A stretch of 53,993 bases of DNA from Caulobacter segnis (GTDB taxonomy: Bacteria > Pseudomonadota > Alphaproteobacteria > Caulobacterales > Caulobacteraceae). This document shows positions 41,417 to 50,028 of the stretch, in pieces. The position numbers were made by a program, and so were the translations under genes. The notes beneath the pieces were generated by a model that was given only the letters and a program-made list of their open reading frames with translations, was not told the origin of the DNA and ran no database searches. Within the stretch, counting starts at the first letter, position 1. Each line of letters starts with the position of its first letter. The stretch spans positions 1 to 53,993 of the forward strand of contig NZ_QFQZ01000025.1 of NCBI RefSeq assembly GCF_003243465.1, written 5' to 3'.

Positions 41417-43456
41417 ATGAGCGAGCCTTCGATCTTCTTTTCCGAGGTCAACGAGCGCCAGGGCGTCTTCCACCGTCGCGCCTTTCTGCTCGGTGGCCTG
41501 ACGGGGGCGGGCCTGCTCGCCCTAGGCGGCCGGCTGGCGCAACTGCAGTTGGTCGAGGCCCAGCGCTACCAGAAGCTTTCGGCCGGCAACCAGTTCAACT
41601 ACCGCCTGGTGCCGCCGCCGCGCGGCCTGATCCTGGACCGCAACGGGGTGTCCCTGGCGTCCAACCGGCCGAACTTCCGGCTGATGATCAACAAGGACAA
41701 GGACCTCGACGCCGAGGGGGTGCTCGACGACCTGTCCAAGCTGGTGCCGATCGACGGCTCGCGCCGGGCCCGCGTGCTCAAGGAGCTGGATCGCGCGCCC
41801 AAGAAGGCGCCGGTCGTGGTGATGGAGGACCTGTCGTGGGAGGAGTTCTCCCGCGTCAACATCCGCGCGCCGGAACTGCCCAACGTCACCGCCGACATGG
41901 GGGAGGTGCGGGTCTATCCGTTCGGCGGCGCCTTCGCCCACGTGATCGGCTATGTCGCCAAGGTCTCGGACCGCGACCTGAAGGCCGCCGAGGGCGACAC
42001 GACCCAGGACCAGGAGCTGCTGCATCACCCAGGCTTCCGGATCGGCAAGCAAGGGGTCGAGAAGGCGTTCGACAAGCAACTGCGCGGCCGCGCCGGCGCC
42101 ACCAAGACCGAGGTCGACGCGCAGGGGCGGGTCGTGCGGCTGGACCCGGCGGGCGACATTCCCGCTACGCCGGGCAAGGAAATCCGCCTCACCCTCGACG
42201 CCGACATCCAGAACCGCGCGCTGGAGGTGATGGGCGACGAGAGCGGCGCCATCGTCGTGATGGACGTCCGCAACGGCGACCTGCTGGCCATGGTCTCGGC
42301 CCCCAGCTTCGACGCCAACCGCTTCGTCAAGGGGCTATCCGGCGCCGAGTACAAGGCGCTGGCCGAATACGAGCGCAAGCCGTTGCTGGACAAGTCGATG
42401 ACCGGCCTGTTCCCGCCGGGCTCGACCTTCAAGCCGACGGTGGGCCTGGCCGCGCTGACGGCGGGCATCGATCCTGAAATCCGCATCAACTGCCCGGGCA
42501 GCTGGTACTATGGCGGCCGGGTCTGGCGCTGCTGGGAGAAGGGCGGCCACGGTCCCCAGAACATGCACGACGCCATCAAGAACTCGTGCGACATCTACTT
42601 CTACCAGACGTCCCTGAAGATCGGCCCGGACGCCATCGCCGCCGCCGCGCGAGCCATGGGCTTTGGCCAGCTGTTCGATATCGGCATTCCCGGCCAGAAG
42701 AAGGGCAATGTGCCCGACCGGGAGTGGAAGAAGCGGGCCTTCAAGAAGAATCCCGCCAACCAGATCTGGTTTCCGGGCGAGACGCCCAGCTACGGGATCG
42801 GGCAGGGGGCCCTGACCGTCAACGCCCTGCAGCTGGCCGTGATGACCTCGCGCCTGGCCAACGCCAAGAAGGCGCTGGTCCCGCGCCTGATCAAGTCGGT
42901 CGGCGGGGTCGAGCAGCCCAGCGGCGCCGAGGTGCCGGACCTGCCGTTCTCGCAGGAGCACCTGGACTACGTGCGCGGCGGCATGGCCGCCGTGGCCAAC
43001 GACGTCCGAGGCACCGCCTACAAGCAGAGCCAGCTCGGGCTGGGCGACGTGCAGATGGCCGGCAAGACCGGCACCGCCCAGGTGCGCAGCTACGATGGCG
43101 TCGCCAACCGCAAGGGCACGGGCACCATCTGGCGGCTGAAGGACCACAACCTTTTCGTCGCCTTCGCCCCCTATGACGATCCGCGCTACGCCGTGGCCGT
43201 CATCGTCGAGCACGGCGGCATGGGCGGCGCCACCGCCGGCGCCCCGCGCGCCCGCGAGGTCATGCGCGTGGCCCTGCTGAAGGACCGCGAGATCCGCGCC
43301 CGCATCGAGCGGCCGATGCCTCTGCCCGAGGCGGCGCCGGACGACGTCATGGAAGGCGCCGCGCCAGACGATCCGGTCGAGACGCCGCCGCCGCCGACCG
43401 GGGCGGCCCCGGCCGCTACGCCTCCATCCACCCCTTCGCAGGGAGCGCCCCGATGA
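41417..43456 (+). CDS. mrdA: Penicillin-binding protein 2, elongasome transpeptidase
   Basis: PBP2 crosslinks peptidoglycan for lateral growth. The 679-residue product has one N-terminal helix (LLGGLTGAGLLALGGRLAQ), a dimerisation/pedestal domain (about 60-230) and a C-terminal transpeptidase with the SxxK motif at Ser336 (PPGSTFKPTVGLAAL), an SCD motif (NSCDIYFYQ), and KTG at Lys550 (AGKTGTAQVR). A Pro/Ala-rich C-terminal tail follows. It starts 4 bp after mreD and overlaps rodA by 4 nt. Confidence 0.96.
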   Translation: MSEPSIFFSEVNERQGVFHRRAFLLGGLTGAGLLALGGRLAQLQLVEAQRYQKLSAGNQFNYRLVPPPRGLILDRNGVSLASNRPNFRLMINKDKDLDAEGVLDDLSKLVPIDGSRRARVLKELDRAPKKAPVVVMEDLSWEEFSRVNIRAPELPNVTADMGEVRVYPFGGAFAHVIGYVAKVSDRDLKAAEGDTTQDQELLHHPGFRIGKQGVEKAFDKQLRGRAGATKTEVDAQGRVVRLDPAGDIPATPGKEIRLTLDADIQNRALEVMGDESGAIVVMDVRNGDLLAMVSAPSFDANRFVKGLSGAEYKALAEYERKPLLDKSMTGLFPPGSTFKPTVGLAALTAGIDPEIRINCPGSWYYGGRVWRCWEKGGHGPQNMHDAIKNSCDIYFYQTSLKIGPDAIAAAARAMGFGQLFDIGIPGQKKGNVPDREWKKRAFKKNPANQIWFPGETPSYGIGQGALTVNALQLAVMTSRLANAKKALVPRLIKSVGGVEQPSGAEVPDLPFSQEHLDYVRGGMAAVANDVRGTAYKQSQLGLGDVQMAGKTGTAQVRSYDGVANRKGTGTIWRLKDHNLFVAFAPYDDPRYAVAVIVEHGGMGGATAGAPRAREVMRVALLKDREIRARIERPMPLPEAAPDDVMEGAAPDDPVETPPPPTGAAPAATPPSTPSQGAPR

Positions 43457-44610
43457 CCCTCAGCGGCGGCCTGACCCGGCCCGGCGAACGCGACCGGCCG
43501 ATCATCAAGTTCATGGAGGTCGACTGGACCTTCTGCCTGGTGCTGGCGCTGATCGCCGGCGTCGGCAGCCTGATGCTGTTCTCGATCGCCGGCGCCTCCT
43601 GGGAGCCGTGGGCCGACAAGCATCTGCTGCGCTTTGGCGTCTACTTCATCATCATGATCATCCTGGCCATGTGCGACCTGCGCTGGTGGTTCGCGATCGC
43701 CTATCCGGTCTACGCCGTGGGCCTCGTCCTTCTGGTCGCCGTCGATCTGGTCGGCGACATCTCGCTGGGCGCGCAGCGCTGGCTGCAGCTGGGGCCTGTG
43801 CGTTTCCAGCCGTCCGAGGTGATGAAGATCGGCCTCGTCCTGGCCCTGGCCCGCTATTACCACGGTCTCTCGGCGGACTCGGCGCGCCTGTCGTGGCGAC
43901 TGCTGATCCCGGCCGCCATGATCGCCGTGCCGTTCCTGCTGGTGGCCAAGCAGCCGGATCTGGGCACGGGGATCCTGCTGGCCGCCACCGGCGGCGCCAT
44001 CATGGTGCTGGCGGGCCTGGACTGGCGGATCATGGCGGCCGGCGCCGGCGCGGCGCTGGTGGCGATCCCGCCCTTCATCATGTTCGGGCTGCACGACTAT
44101 CAGCGCAACCGGATCCTGACCTTCCTCAATCCCGAGCAGGACCCTTCGGGCGACGGCTATCACATCCTGCAGTCCAAGATCGCCCTGGGCTCCGGCGGTC
44201 TGCTGGGCAAGGGCTTTGGCCTGGGCTCGCAGAGCCAGCTGAATTTCCTGCCCGAGAAGCAGACCGACTTCATCTTCGCGACCCTGGCCGAGGAGTTCGG
44301 GTTTGTCGGCTGCTTTGGCGTGCTGTTCCTGTATGGCGCGGCCATCTTCATGGCGCTGCGGATCGCCTCGATCAGCCACAGCCACTTCGGCCGGCTCGCC
44401 GCGGCGGGCGTGACGGCGACCTTCTCGTTGTACGTGCTGATCAACGGGGCGATGGTCATGGGCATGGCCCCCGTCGTCGGCGTGCCGATGCCGATGCTGT
44501 CCTACGGCGGCACCGTCATGGGCACGGTCATGATCGGCTTTGGCCTGGTCCAGGCCGTGCGCGTGCATCGCTATACTGAAGTCACCAGCGGCAAGGGCTC
44601 GCTGGTTTAA
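43453..44610 (+). CDS. rodA: SEDS glycosyltransferase RodA
   Basis: RodA polymerises lipid II glycan strands with PBP2. The 385-residue multispanning protein has the SEDS signature PSEVMKIGLVLALARYYH, the FLVAKQPDLGTGILL segment with the catalytic-region Asp, and FIFATLAEEFGFVGCFGVLFLY and NGAMVMGMAPVVGVPMPMLSYGG (partly quoted). It is the last gene of the cluster and is followed by a type A repeat element. Confidence 0.96.
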   Translation: MTLSGGLTRPGERDRPIIKFMEVDWTFCLVLALIAGVGSLMLFSIAGASWEPWADKHLLRFGVYFIIMIILAMCDLRWWFAIAYPVYAVGLVLLVAVDLVGDISLGAQRWLQLGPVRFQPSEVMKIGLVLALARYYHGLSADSARLSWRLLIPAAMIAVPFLLVAKQPDLGTGILLAATGGAIMVLAGLDWRIMAAGAGAALVAIPPFIMFGLHDYQRNRILTFLNPEQDPSGDGYHILQSKIALGSGGLLGKGFGLGSQSQLNFLPEKQTDFIFATLAEEFGFVGCFGVLFLYGAAIFMALRIASISHSHFGRLAAAGVTATFSLYVLINGAMVMGMAPVVGVPMPMLSYGGTVMGTVMIGFGLVQAVRVHRYTEVTSGKGSLV

Positions 44611-44625
44611 GACCAACCCCGCAAA

Positions 44626-44757
44626 CCGATCTCCCCGGCGAACGCCGGGGGCCAGATTCATCCGGAACGGTTTGGGTGTTCGCGCCCTTGCGCCGCGACG
44701 CGATGGTCGAACCTTGGCGCGTTCGGTCTGGACCCCGGCGTTCGCCGGGGAGATCGG
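44626..44757. repeat. Type A palindromic intergenic element (copy 2)
   Basis: A 25-bp perfect inverted repeat (44626-44650 and 44733-44757), or 31 bp with one mismatch when the flanks are added, has arms each containing the palindrome CCCCGGCGAACGCCGGGG. The arms are near-identical to those of copy 1 at 12481-12607, but the loop is unrelated. It fills the space between convergent rodA and proline iminopeptidase. Confidence 0.92.
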
Positions 44758-44765
44758 ATGGATTG

Positions 44766-45755
44766 TTAGCTGATCAGCGCCGCGTCCGTCGCCCGCACCA
44801 GGCCGTCGATGACGCCGGGCTCGGTCGAGGCGTGGCCTGCGTCCCAGATGATGTCGAAGCGCGCCTCGGTCCAAGCCTTGTGCAGCCGCCAGGCGCTGTC
44901 CAGCGGCGTGACGACGTCGAAGCGGCCCTGCACGATCCAGCCCGGGATGTGCCGGATCCTGTCGATGTTCTTCAGGATCCAGCCGTCCTCGTCGAAGAAC
45001 CCCTTGTGGGTGAAGAAGTGGCATTCGATCCGCGCGAAGGCGATCGCGAAGTCTTCCTCGTTGAATTTCGGCGGCCGCGCCTCGGGACCGCGCAGCGAGA
45101 TGGTGTCGCCCTCCCACTGGCTCCAGGCCGCGGCGGCCTGGGCCTGCACGCGACGGTCGGGCGAGGTGAGGCGACGATGATAGGCCGCCATCAGGTCGCC
45201 GCGCTCCTCGACCGGGATCGGCGCCAGGAACCGCTCCCAGGCGTCGGGGAACAGCATCGAGGCGCCGTCCTGGTAGAACCAACCCAGCTCGCGCTCGGTC
45301 AGCAGGAAGATGCCCCGAAGAACAAGGCCCTCGACGCGGTCCGGATGGGCGATGGCGTAGGCCAGGGCCAGGGTCGAGCCCCAGGAGCCGCCGAACACCG
45401 TCCACTTCTCGACGCCCAGGTGCTCGCGCAGCCGCTCGATGTCGGCGATCAGGCTCCAGGTCGTGTTGTCGTCCAGGCTGGCGTTCGGACGCGAGCGGCC
45501 GCAGCCGCGTTGGTCGAACAGCGCCATGCGCCACTTGGACGGATCGAAGAAGCGGCGCATGGTCGGATTGACCGCGCCGCCGGGGCCGCCGTGCAGGATC
45601 ACGCAGGGCTTGCCGCGCGGATTGCCGCATTCCTCGTAATAGATCTCGTGCGGGCCGCCGGTCGGCATCCAGCCGAACGAGAACGGCTCGACCTCGCGGA
45701 ACAGGCCGCGACGGCCAACGGAGCTCATGGCGGCGGCGGAGGCATGACGATCCAT
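44766..45755 (-). CDS. pip: Proline iminopeptidase (S33 alpha/beta hydrolase)
   Basis: The enzyme removes N-terminal proline from peptides. The 329-residue product has an oxyanion-hole motif LHGGPGG, DQRGCGRSRPNA, the nucleophile Ser in FGGSWGSTLALAYA, and the acid and base in GRFDVVTP and DAGHAS. This is the serine-type S33 family with the helical cap domain (about 150-230). A second in-frame ATG nine codons in is possible; the earlier one has AGG at 7 nt. It is divergent from a short unknown gene. Confidence 0.92.
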   Translation of the reverse strand: MDRHASAAAMSSVGRRGLFREVEPFSFGWMPTGGPHEIYYEECGNPRGKPCVILHGGPGGAVNPTMRRFFDPSKWRMALFDQRGCGRSRPNASLDDNTTWSLIADIERLREHLGVEKWTVFGGSWGSTLALAYAIAHPDRVEGLVLRGIFLLTERELGWFYQDGASMLFPDAWERFLAPIPVEERGDLMAAYHRRLTSPDRRVQAQAAAAWSQWEGDTISLRGPEARPPKFNEEDFAIAFARIECHFFTHKGFFDEDGWILKNIDRIRHIPGWIVQGRFDVVTPLDSAWRLHKAWTEARFDIIWDAGHASTEPGVIDGLVRATDAALIS

Positions 45756-45842
45756 GTGCTAACCTAACTTGGTTTCCGTTCGCCTGTGAACGGAGGATCG
45801 CCACGGGCTCGCGCCTTTCCGCGGCTCCTGTATTCTGCACGC

Positions 45843-46103
45843 ATGATTCAGCCGGCGCCTGAAGACTACACCGACGAAGAACTGCTCGAGATGCTCAACC
45901 CTCGGCAGCTGGCGCAGCTTGACCGCCAGATCGGCGAGATGTTCGGCGCCGAGGGCGTCGATCGGGTCGAGGCGCTGTTCGCCATGGCCAATGTCTATTC
46001 CATCCGCGCCGCCGAGCGCGACGAAGTCACCGCCCTGGCCATGCTGCAACTGGCCGCCGCCATGCGCCGCCGGGCCGATGCGCTTCTGAACGCGCGCGGC
46101 TAG
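45843..46103 (+). CDS. Small acidic helical protein, unknown
   Basis: The 86-residue product begins MIQPAPEDYTDEELLEMLN and is nearly all helical, with a strongly acidic first third and Ala/Leu/Arg-rich helices later. I do not recognise it. A TATTCT hexamer ends 6 bp before the ATG, so transcription could start at the start codon (leaderless). The in-frame extension upstream is rejected. Its stop shares CTAG with the convergent epoxide hydrolase-like gene. Confidence 0.6.
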   Translation: MIQPAPEDYTDEELLEMLNPRQLAQLDRQIGEMFGAEGVDRVEALFAMANVYSIRAAERDEVTALAMLQLAAAMRRRADALLNARG

Positions 46104-47083
46104 CCGTTCAAGGGAAACTTCCGGTCCAGCCAGTCCAGCAGCGCGGCGTTCACTTCGGCGGGTTTTTCCTGCTGCGTCCAGTGACCGCTGCCTTCGATCA
46201 GCACCTTCTCGAGGTCGCCGATCTGGTCGCCCATGCGGTCGGCCATCGCGGGGGGCAGCACCACGTCGTGCTCGGCCATCAGCATCAGGCAGGGCACGCC
46301 GTCGATCCGGTTGGGCAAACCCTCGGCCATGCGCCAGTTGCGGCTGAAGTTGCGGTACCAGTTGATGCCGCCGGTGAAGCCGGTGCGCTGGAACGCCTCG
46401 ACGAACACAGACAGTTCCTCGGGGGAGAGCAACTGGTGTTCGTCGGTCGTCGGGTCGTAGTGCGCCAGGCCATCCTGCAGCGCCAGGCTGCGCTGCTCGG
46501 GCGGGCGGGATGCAAAGTCCTGCTGCGTCCCCTTGGGGAGCCGCATGAAGAAGCGGATCGTCTTCTCGACGTCCGCGCCCAGCTGGGCGTCGGCCACCCC
46601 CGGCTTCTGGAAGTGGACGATATACATGTCCTCGCCATAGGCGTTGCGGAACATCTCGATCGGGTCCAGCGGCAGGCGCGGAATGAAGGGCGTGTTCAGG
46701 CCCACGACGCCCGCGACGCGGCTGGGATGCAGCAGCGGCAGGGCCCAGACGACGATCCCGCCCCAATCGTGGCCAACGAAGATCGCCTTGTCCGCGCCCA
46801 GGTGATCCAGCAGTCCGACCAGGTCGCCGGTCAGGTGCGCCATGTCGTAGGCTTCGACCGCATCCGGCCCCTGCGTGAGGCCGTAGCCCCGCTGGTCCGG
46901 CGCGATCACCCAGCGGCCGGCGGCGGCGAGGGCGGCGATCTGGTGGCGCCACGAAAAAGCCAGCTCGGGAAAGCCATGGCAGAGGACGATCGGCACGCCG
47001 CCGCGCGGTCCGGCCTCGTAATAGGCCAGGCGGACGCCGTTGATGTCGGCGAACTGTGGCGCGGGCAGGGCTGGGGCGGGCAT
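46100..47083 (-). CDS. Alpha/beta hydrolase, epoxide hydrolase-like
   Basis: The 327-residue product resembles soluble epoxide hydrolases: HGFPELAFSWRHQI (oxyanion hole HGXP), the nucleophile Asp in VGHDWGGIVVW, cap-domain Tyr candidates such as NWYRNFSRNW, a charge-relay Asp near LMAEHDVVL and the base His in EGSGHWTQQE. The Asp nucleophile fits epoxide or haloalkane hydrolysis rather than esterase chemistry. I chose MPAPALPAPQ as start; the long upstream frame overlaps the divergent MFS gene and is not coding. Confidence 0.9.
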   Translation of the reverse strand: MPAPALPAPQFADINGVRLAYYEAGPRGGVPIVLCHGFPELAFSWRHQIAALAAAGRWVIAPDQRGYGLTQGPDAVEAYDMAHLTGDLVGLLDHLGADKAIFVGHDWGGIVVWALPLLHPSRVAGVVGLNTPFIPRLPLDPIEMFRNAYGEDMYIVHFQKPGVADAQLGADVEKTIRFFMRLPKGTQQDFASRPPEQRSLALQDGLAHYDPTTDEHQLLSPEELSVFVEAFQRTGFTGGINWYRNFSRNWRMAEGLPNRIDGVPCLMLMAEHDVVLPPAMADRMGDQIGDLEKVLIEGSGHWTQQEKPAEVNAALLDWLDRKFPLNG

Positions 47084-47151
47084 GGCGGGCGTCTCCCTTG
47101 GCGTCTTCTTATGTGATTGGCGTTCACCCTGATGCCTGGCGCGACAGGGCG

Positions 47152-47184
47152 CAAGTATTCGGCGTCGGTTCGCCATCAAGTATT
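47152..47184. promoter_or_regulatory. Direct repeat CAAGTATT in the divergent promoter
   Basis: CAAGTATT occurs at 47152-47159 and 47177-47184, 25 bp apart, in the 133-bp gap between the epoxide hydrolase-like gene and the MFS transporter. Identical AT-rich words at about 2.4 helical turns suggest a regulator site. No regulator gene is adjacent. Confidence 0.35.
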
Positions 47185-47216
47185 TCCTGCGCGGCGAACG
47201 CGCGTAAAAAGCGCGG

Positions 47217-48434
47217 ATGACCGAGACCGTTTCGCCGCCCGCCGTCGTTCCCTGGCGACTTGTCGTGCTTCTGGGCGCGCTGACGGCGTTCGCGCCGATG
47301 TCGATCGACATGTACCTGTCCAGCCTGCCGGCGATCGGACGGGCCCTGCGAGCGGGCCCGGAGCAGACCCAGGCGACGCTGGCGGCCTTCTTCGCGGGCA
47401 TGGCGATCGGCCAGTTCATCTATGGACCGGCGTCGGACCGTCTGGGCCGCCGGCCGCCGCTGCTGATCGGCATCGCCGTCTTTCTCGTGGCCTCCGCCGT
47501 TTGCGCCCTGGCGCCGAACATCGAGACCCTGATCGCCGCCCGCTTCGTGCAGGCCCTGGGCGGCTGCGCCGGGGCGGTGATCGCCCGGGCGGTGGTCCGC
47601 GACCGCTTCGGCCAAACCGACACCGCGCGGGTGCTGTCGCTGATGATGCTGATCATGGGGCTCGCGCCCGTGCTGGCGCCGCAGCTTGGCGGCGTCGTCC
47701 AACTGGTGGCGGGCTGGCGCGGGGTCTTCTGGACTCTGGTGGTGTTCGCGGTGGTGATCGGCGTCTGGGTGACGTTCGGCCTGCCGGAGTCGCGCTCGCC
47801 CGAGACCCTGGCCCAGGCGCAGTCCGAGAACCCGCTGCGGGCCTATGCGGCGCTGTTTCGGATGCGGCGGCTGGTGGGCTACGCCCTGGCCGGCGCGTTG
47901 AACGGGGCGGTGCTGTTCACCTATATCTCGACCGCGCCGGATCTCGTGATGGGGACCTATGGCCACACGCCGCTGGTCTTCAATCTGATCTTCGCGCTGA
48001 ACGCCGTGGGCATCATCGGCGCCAGCCAGATCAACCGCTGGCTCCTGCGGCGCTCGACGCCCGACCAGGTGCTGCGCAAGGCCAGCATCGCCTCGATCGC
48101 CGCCGCTCTGCTGCTGACGCTCGCCGCCTGGACCGGCTGGGGAGGGCAGTGGACCGTGCTGCCGCTGCTGTTCGCGGCCCTGTCGGTCTATGGCCTGATG
48201 GGCGGCAACACCATGGCCGGCGCGCTGAGCGTCGATCCTCGCCGCGCCGGTTCGACCTCGGCCCTGATGGGGGCGGCGTCGTTCGGGGCGGGGGCCCTGG
48301 CCTCGTGGGTGGGCGGCCTGCTGCACGACGGCACGCCGCGTCCGGTGGCGGCGGTGATGTTCGCCTGCCTGGTCGGCTCGTCGCTGGCGATCTTCTTCCT
48401 GGCCTTGCCGGGCGGGGCCAAGGTTCAGGCCTGA
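47217..48434 (+). CDS. MFS multidrug efflux transporter, Bcr/CflA family
   Basis: The 405-residue protein has twelve predicted helices and family motifs: TAFAPMSIDMYLSSLPAI in helix 1, the motif A loop GPASDRLGRRPPLL, and GGCAGAVIARAVVRDRFG in helices 4-5. It probably exports drugs or small metabolites with proton antiport. No Shine-Dalgarno of note precedes the ATG. Its end overlaps the end of the DUF423 gene by 10 nt on the opposite strand. Confidence 0.92.
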   Translation: MTETVSPPAVVPWRLVVLLGALTAFAPMSIDMYLSSLPAIGRALRAGPEQTQATLAAFFAGMAIGQFIYGPASDRLGRRPPLLIGIAVFLVASAVCALAPNIETLIAARFVQALGGCAGAVIARAVVRDRFGQTDTARVLSLMMLIMGLAPVLAPQLGGVVQLVAGWRGVFWTLVVFAVVIGVWVTFGLPESRSPETLAQAQSENPLRAYAALFRMRRLVGYALAGALNGAVLFTYISTAPDLVMGTYGHTPLVFNLIFALNAVGIIGASQINRWLLRRSTPDQVLRKASIASIAAALLLTLAAWTGWGGQWTVLPLLFAALSVYGLMGGNTMAGALSVDPRRAGSTSALMGAASFGAGALASWVGGLLHDGTPRPVAAVMFACLVGSSLAIFFLALPGGAKVQA

Positions 48435-48811
48435 GCCTCGGCCGACATGCGGAACGCCCGGTCAGCCATCACCGCCCAGCCGATGATGAACGACAGGCCT
48501 CCGAACGGGGTGATCGCGCCCAGGATGCGTGGCGCACCCAGGGCCATGGCGTAGAGCGAGCCCGCGAACAGCAGGCTTCCGCCCAGGAAGAATGCCGACG
48601 CCAGGCCCATGCGCTTCGCGCCGGCGCGATGCAGGCCAAAGGCCGCGAACACCGCCAGGGCGTGGACCATCTGGTACTGCGAGCCCGTGTGCAGCCACTC
48701 GACCGGCTTGGGCGCGCTCATCCCGTGCGCCGCGAACGCGCCGAACGCCACGGCCAGCATCCCGCTCGCCGCCGCCAGACCCGTCCAGGTCCTGGGTGTC
48801 CACCCGCTCAT
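48425..48811 (-). CDS. DUF423 family small membrane protein
   Basis: The 128-residue product has four membrane helices and the DUF423 pattern: an N-terminal MLAVAFGAFAAHGM, a central YQMVHALAVFAAFG and a C-terminal ITPFGGLSFIIGWAVMA. The function is unknown. I chose MSGWTPRTW as the start; an ATG ten codons earlier has no family support. The 10-nt convergent overlap with the MFS gene is unusual. Confidence 0.88.
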   Translation of the reverse strand: MSGWTPRTWTGLAAASGMLAVAFGAFAAHGMSAPKPVEWLHTGSQYQMVHALAVFAAFGLHRAGAKRMGLASAFFLGGSLLFAGSLYAMALGAPRILGAITPFGGLSFIIGWAVMADRAFRMSAEAQA

Positions 48812-48921
48812 CGCCTTGACGCTCCGGAAACATTGCAATCGTCGGGCGCGACCTTAACGTCGTTCATCCGGACGTAAAGCGGCGTCGCCAGAGCGTCGCG
48901 TGATCCGGGGGGGAGGACGGC

Positions 48922-50028
48922 ATGGCGCTCACCTGGGGCGACGATTATCCGATCCATCAGACGCCCGAGCCGGTGGCCTATGCCGGCACGGATCGGAATT
49001 TCTACGACCGCTATTTCTTCAACGGCTACGCGCCGTCCGACGATGGCGACGAAGTGTTCTTCGCGGCCGCCTTCGGTGTCTATCCACACCTGAACATCGC
49101 CGACGCCGCCTTCTGCGTGATGAAGGACGGCAAGCAGGTCAACCTCCACGCCAGCCGCTGGCTGGAGATGGAGCGGATGGACCTCACGGTCGGGCCGATC
49201 GCCATCACGGTGTTGGAGCCCCTCAAGCGTCTCAAGCTGACCGTCACCGCGCCCGAGCAGGGGATCGCCGCCGAGATCGTCTTCGAGGGCCGAGCCTTCC
49301 CGATCGAGGAACCGCGTTTCGTCCGCCGCAACGGCCCGCGCGCCTTCATGGACTACACCCGCCTGACCCAGAACGGCCGCTATTCGGGCTGGGTCGAGGT
49401 CGACGGCGTCCGGTCCGGCGTCGATGGCTTCGTCGGCACGCGGGACCGCTCGTGGGGCGTGCGGCCAGTCGGCGCGCGCGACCCCCAGGAGCTGGCGCCG
49501 CCGGTGCTTCCGCAATTCTTCTGGCTATGGGCGCCGTGCAATTTCGAGGACGGCGGGCTCTTCTTCCACACCAATGACGACGAACTGGGCCGCGCCTGGA
49601 ACCGCCGCGCGCTGTGGCTGGGCGACGGCGAGCGCGAGCTGGAGTTCGGCGGCTTCGCCGAGGCCTCCTACGCCATCCACTGGAAGAGCGGCACGCGCCA
49701 CGCCCGCGCCGCCACCCTGGACTTCGGCGCCGACGGGGCGATGACGGTCGAGCCCAAGCGCGAGTTCTTCATGCTGGGCCTGGGCTACACCCACCCGACC
49801 TGGGGCCACGGGCTGAACCAGGGCAAGTTGAAGGTCGAGCGCGAGGACTTCGTCACGGCCGACCTCGACCGCGCCGTTCCCCAGCACCTGCACGTCCAGG
49901 CGCTCAGCGACGTCACCTATGTCGACGGCGCTGGCCGGACGCGGAGGGGGCGGGGGGTCTTCGAGCAACTGGCGATCGGACCGCACGCGCCGTCCGGCTT
50001 CGCCTCGATCCTGGACATGGCGCCATGA
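48922..50028 (+). CDS. AttH/CrtC-like two-domain beta protein, first gene of a three-gene cassette
   Basis: The 368-residue soluble protein has no signal peptide. It is rich in aromatic residues and beta strands in two halves (about 1-170 and 180-360), with RDRSWGVRPVG, FWLWAPCNFEDGGLFFH and EFFMLGLGYTHPTWGHG. The layout resembles two tandem lipocalin-like barrels of the AttH/CrtC type (DUF7064/7065 group), a fold that binds hydrophobic ligands. That is inference. A strong GGGAGGA precedes the ATG, and the stop overlaps the kinase start (ATGA). Confidence 0.68.
   Translation: MALTWGDDYPIHQTPEPVAYAGTDRNFYDRYFFNGYAPSDDGDEVFFAAAFGVYPHLNIADAAFCVMKDGKQVNLHASRWLEMERMDLTVGPIAITVLEPLKRLKLTVTAPEQGIAAEIVFEGRAFPIEEPRFVRRNGPRAFMDYTRLTQNGRYSGWVEVDGVRSGVDGFVGTRDRSWGVRPVGARDPQELAPPVLPQFFWLWAPCNFEDGGLFFHTNDDELGRAWNRRALWLGDGERELEFGGFAEASYAIHWKSGTRHARAATLDFGADGAMTVEPKREFFMLGLGYTHPTWGHGLNQGKLKVEREDFVTADLDRAVPQHLHVQALSDVTYVDGAGRTRRGRGVFEQLAIGPHAPSGFASILDMAP

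Noticed and set aside
12481..44757. CRISPR or tandem repeat array
   Set aside because: The repeats are palindromic, dispersed single elements, not regularly spaced direct repeats.
45786..45842. 19-codon N-terminal extension of the small gene at 45843
   Set aside because: Basic Arg/Pro/Gly extension overlaps the promoter-like TATTCT and adds nothing to the conserved-looking acidic domain.
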